64,000 nucleotides of DNA from assembly GCA_021324095.1 (NCBI GenBank), contig JAJPJT010000017.1:18126-82125 (forward strand), given 5' to 3'. The notes under the pieces are model-generated. The model was not told the origin of the DNA. It did no database searches and was given only the letters and a program-made list of their open reading frames with translations. How positions within the stretch are numbered: position 1 is the stretch's first letter; each line of letters opens with the position of its first letter. A program made the position numbers and the translations under genes. This document shows, one piece after another, positions 61,435 to 64,000 of this stretch. This DNA comes from Gammaproteobacteria bacterium. GTDB lineage: Bacteria; Pseudomonadota; Gammaproteobacteria; Xanthomonadales; Rhodanobacteraceae.

Positions 61435-62340
61435 TTACGCCACGGCACGATCCAGCGCCTTGCGATCCCAGTGCGCAAGGTCCGCCGCGCGCGCGTAGGT
61501 ACTGTCGATGAACGCGTGGATCACGTTGTCCGGCTCGTCGGCCTGTCGCACCGCTTCATAAGGCAGGATGAACTCGCCGAGTTCGCGGTGATAGTACGCC
61601 TCGTCCGGCGACATGCGCGCGTCCTTCAGCCCGTCCGGCTGCGGCACGGCATACGCATAGAACGCCGGTTCCAGCACTGGCCCACTGCCCGGCCAGAAAC
61701 CGTGGCTGATCACCTCGTGCGAATAGGCATCGCGCTCGAATGCCGCTCCGTCGCGCGGCGGCGCACGCCGGCCGGAAAACCGCGTCACCGCCAGATCGAA
61801 ACTGCCCCAGAAAAAATTCACCGGGCTGCACTTGCCGACGAACGCGCACTGCGAGTCGGTGAACACGCGATCCAGTTGCACCAGGATGCGGCACAGGCGG
61901 TTCGCGTATGCGGGATCGTAGCTGTGGTGTTGCGTGTCGCGATCCAGCCGGATCGGTTCGGGCAACTCCGTCGACAACGGATGGATCTTCACCGGCAATC
62001 CCATGTCGTCCAGCGTGTCGAGCAATGCGCGATAGAACTCGGCAACGCTGCACGGTTCCAGCGCCAGCGTGCGTGCTGCGCCATCCGACGCGCGGACCCG
62101 CAACTGGTGATCGATGAAATCGAATTCGATGGCGAAGGTCCGCGTGCCGTGCGGCAGCGAGCGCGTGGTCAGGCCGCACGGCGTAACCCGCAGCGCCACG
62201 CCCCAGCAGTGATTGAGTGGGGGCGCCTGCGCCAGCGCAATCTTGCCGACCACCTGCGACCACAGGTGCAACGTGGCGTAGGTGTCCTTCCACGCGTCAT
62301 ACGGCAGCGCGGGCCAGCAGGCGTCGTCGTCCTTTCTCAT
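61435..62340 (-). CDS. DUF5996-family protein
   Basis: 301 residues from the ATG at 62340, preceded by GGAGGAC. The start 'WPALPYDAWKDTYATLHLWSQVVGKI' and 'SPVNFFWGSFDLAVTRFSGRRAPP' with 'EVISHGFWPG' are the conserved blocks of the DUF5996 family. Conserved His, Trp and Glu residues in the second half suggest an enzyme, but none has been assigned that I know of. No signal peptide or membrane segment. It lies alone between the VOC gene and the purA end. Confidence 0.85.
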   Translation of the reverse strand: MRKDDDACWPALPYDAWKDTYATLHLWSQVVGKIALAQAPPLNHCWGVALRVTPCGLTTRSLPHGTRTFAIEFDFIDHQLRVRASDGAARTLALEPCSVAEFYRALLDTLDDMGLPVKIHPLSTELPEPIRLDRDTQHHSYDPAYANRLCRILVQLDRVFTDSQCAFVGKCSPVNFFWGSFDLAVTRFSGRRAPPRDGAAFERDAYSHEVISHGFWPGSGPVLEPAFYAYAVPQPDGLKDARMSPDEAYYHRELGEFILPYEAVRQADEPDNVIHAFIDSTYARAADLAHWDRKALDRAVA

Positions 62341-62575
62341 GATCGCCGTCCTCCGCTGATGGAGGCCAATCATCGTAGCGCGGTGAGCGTTCCGCGGAAG
62401 CTTGAATGCAAAGCACTTGCGCGCCACTCCGACGCTCTTTCACCTTGCTCTCATGCTCGCCAACTCACCCGCGGAACCAGCTCGCGCTGCCCAAGACAGC
62501 CGTCGAGGCGGCGTCGGGCCAAGTGGATTTCGCGCGCGCCGCGGACGATGAGAAGCAGGTTTACGCTGCAAGTGT

Positions 62576-62686
62576 TCGTTCGTTCTGAGCGTAGTGCCGC
62601 AGGCACGAAGTCGAAGGGCACCAGTGCTGGAGGCTGTGTTTTGACTTCGCGGAGCTGCGCTCCGCTACGCTCAACGCAAGCGGTAT
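62576..62686. repeat. dispersed palindromic repeat, family B copy 3
   Basis: TTCGTTCTGAGCGTAGTGCC at the left and GCTACGCTCAACGCAAGCGG at the right, with CGAAGTCGAAGGG and TTGACTTCGCGGAGC between them. The wider gap 62341-62759 holds this repeat and nothing else that I can support as a gene. Confidence 0.72.
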
Positions 62687-62759
62687 GGAGTTGTCCAAGT
62701 TCTGCGCCAGTGAACAATCGCGACTACGCCCGGCTTAGGCGGGAAGCGTCCCAGAGCTC

Positions 62760-64000
<1,241 letters not shown>

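Overview
The window is GC-rich chromosomal DNA from a Gram-negative bacterium. It encodes TonB-dependent uptake, lipoprotein and outer-membrane signals, RNase R, RlmB, GcvP under a tandem glycine riboswitch, and PurA. Gene content and the style of the dispersed palindromic repeats suggest a Xanthomonadales gammaproteobacterium of the Rhodanobacter/Dyella/Luteibacter type. That placement is an inference from protein families, not from a marker gene. There is no prophage, insertion sequence with transposase, CRISPR array or rRNA operon. Both edges cut genes: a catalase-family peroxidase at the left and purA at the right.

Left part (1-10 kb): two FtsX/MacB-type permeases lie on the minus strand behind a near-consensus sigma-54 promoter, with a 28-bp perfect palindrome upstream that looks like an enhancer-protein site. 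Two secreted proteins of about 1100 residues, rich in Asp-box (BNR) repeats, diverge from a shared intergenic region. Middle left (10-30 kb): a PAS-AraC regulator diverges from a seven-gene operon that encodes a complete trans-4-hydroxy-L-proline pathway: 2-epimerase, three-subunit D-hydroxyproline dehydrogenase, deaminase, 2-oxoglutarate-semialdehyde dehydrogenase and permease. It is followed by a small six-Asp-box protein, two more large Asp-box proteins and, between these, a TonB-dependent receptor. The whole block looks like a peptide or glycoprotein scavenging region; only the hydroxyproline pathway is firm.

Middle (30-39.6 kb): a lone OLD-type ATPase/TOPRIM nuclease of lower GC, tRNA-Phe, an alkyltransferase-like DNA-repair protein, and a housekeeping minus-strand run (peroxiredoxin, rnr, rlmB, small membrane protein). 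tRNA-Leu(CAG) with a clear promoter and terminator, an outer-membrane barrel protein and a small acidic protein follow.

Right part (39.6-64 kb): a heavy-metal RND efflux operon (outer-membrane factor, adaptor, CzcA-type pump), two exported post-proline S9 peptidases (a prolyl oligopeptidase and a dipeptidyl peptidase IV), and the glycine riboswitch with gcvP. Then come a sirtuin, an SDR, a DUF2784 membrane protein, an aldo/keto reductase with glutathione reductase, an AbrB/Doc toxin-antitoxin pair, a VOC protein, a DUF5996 protein and purA.

The most distinctive non-genic feature is the density of dispersed palindromic repeats in three families: A (ccctcaccc/gggagaggg type), B (cgttcgtcctgagcgta type) and C (gtcattccgggg ends). 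Several sit in functional places: inside gcvP in frame, in the signal-peptide region of the efflux adaptor, between the glycine riboswitch and gcvP, and between rnr and rlmB.
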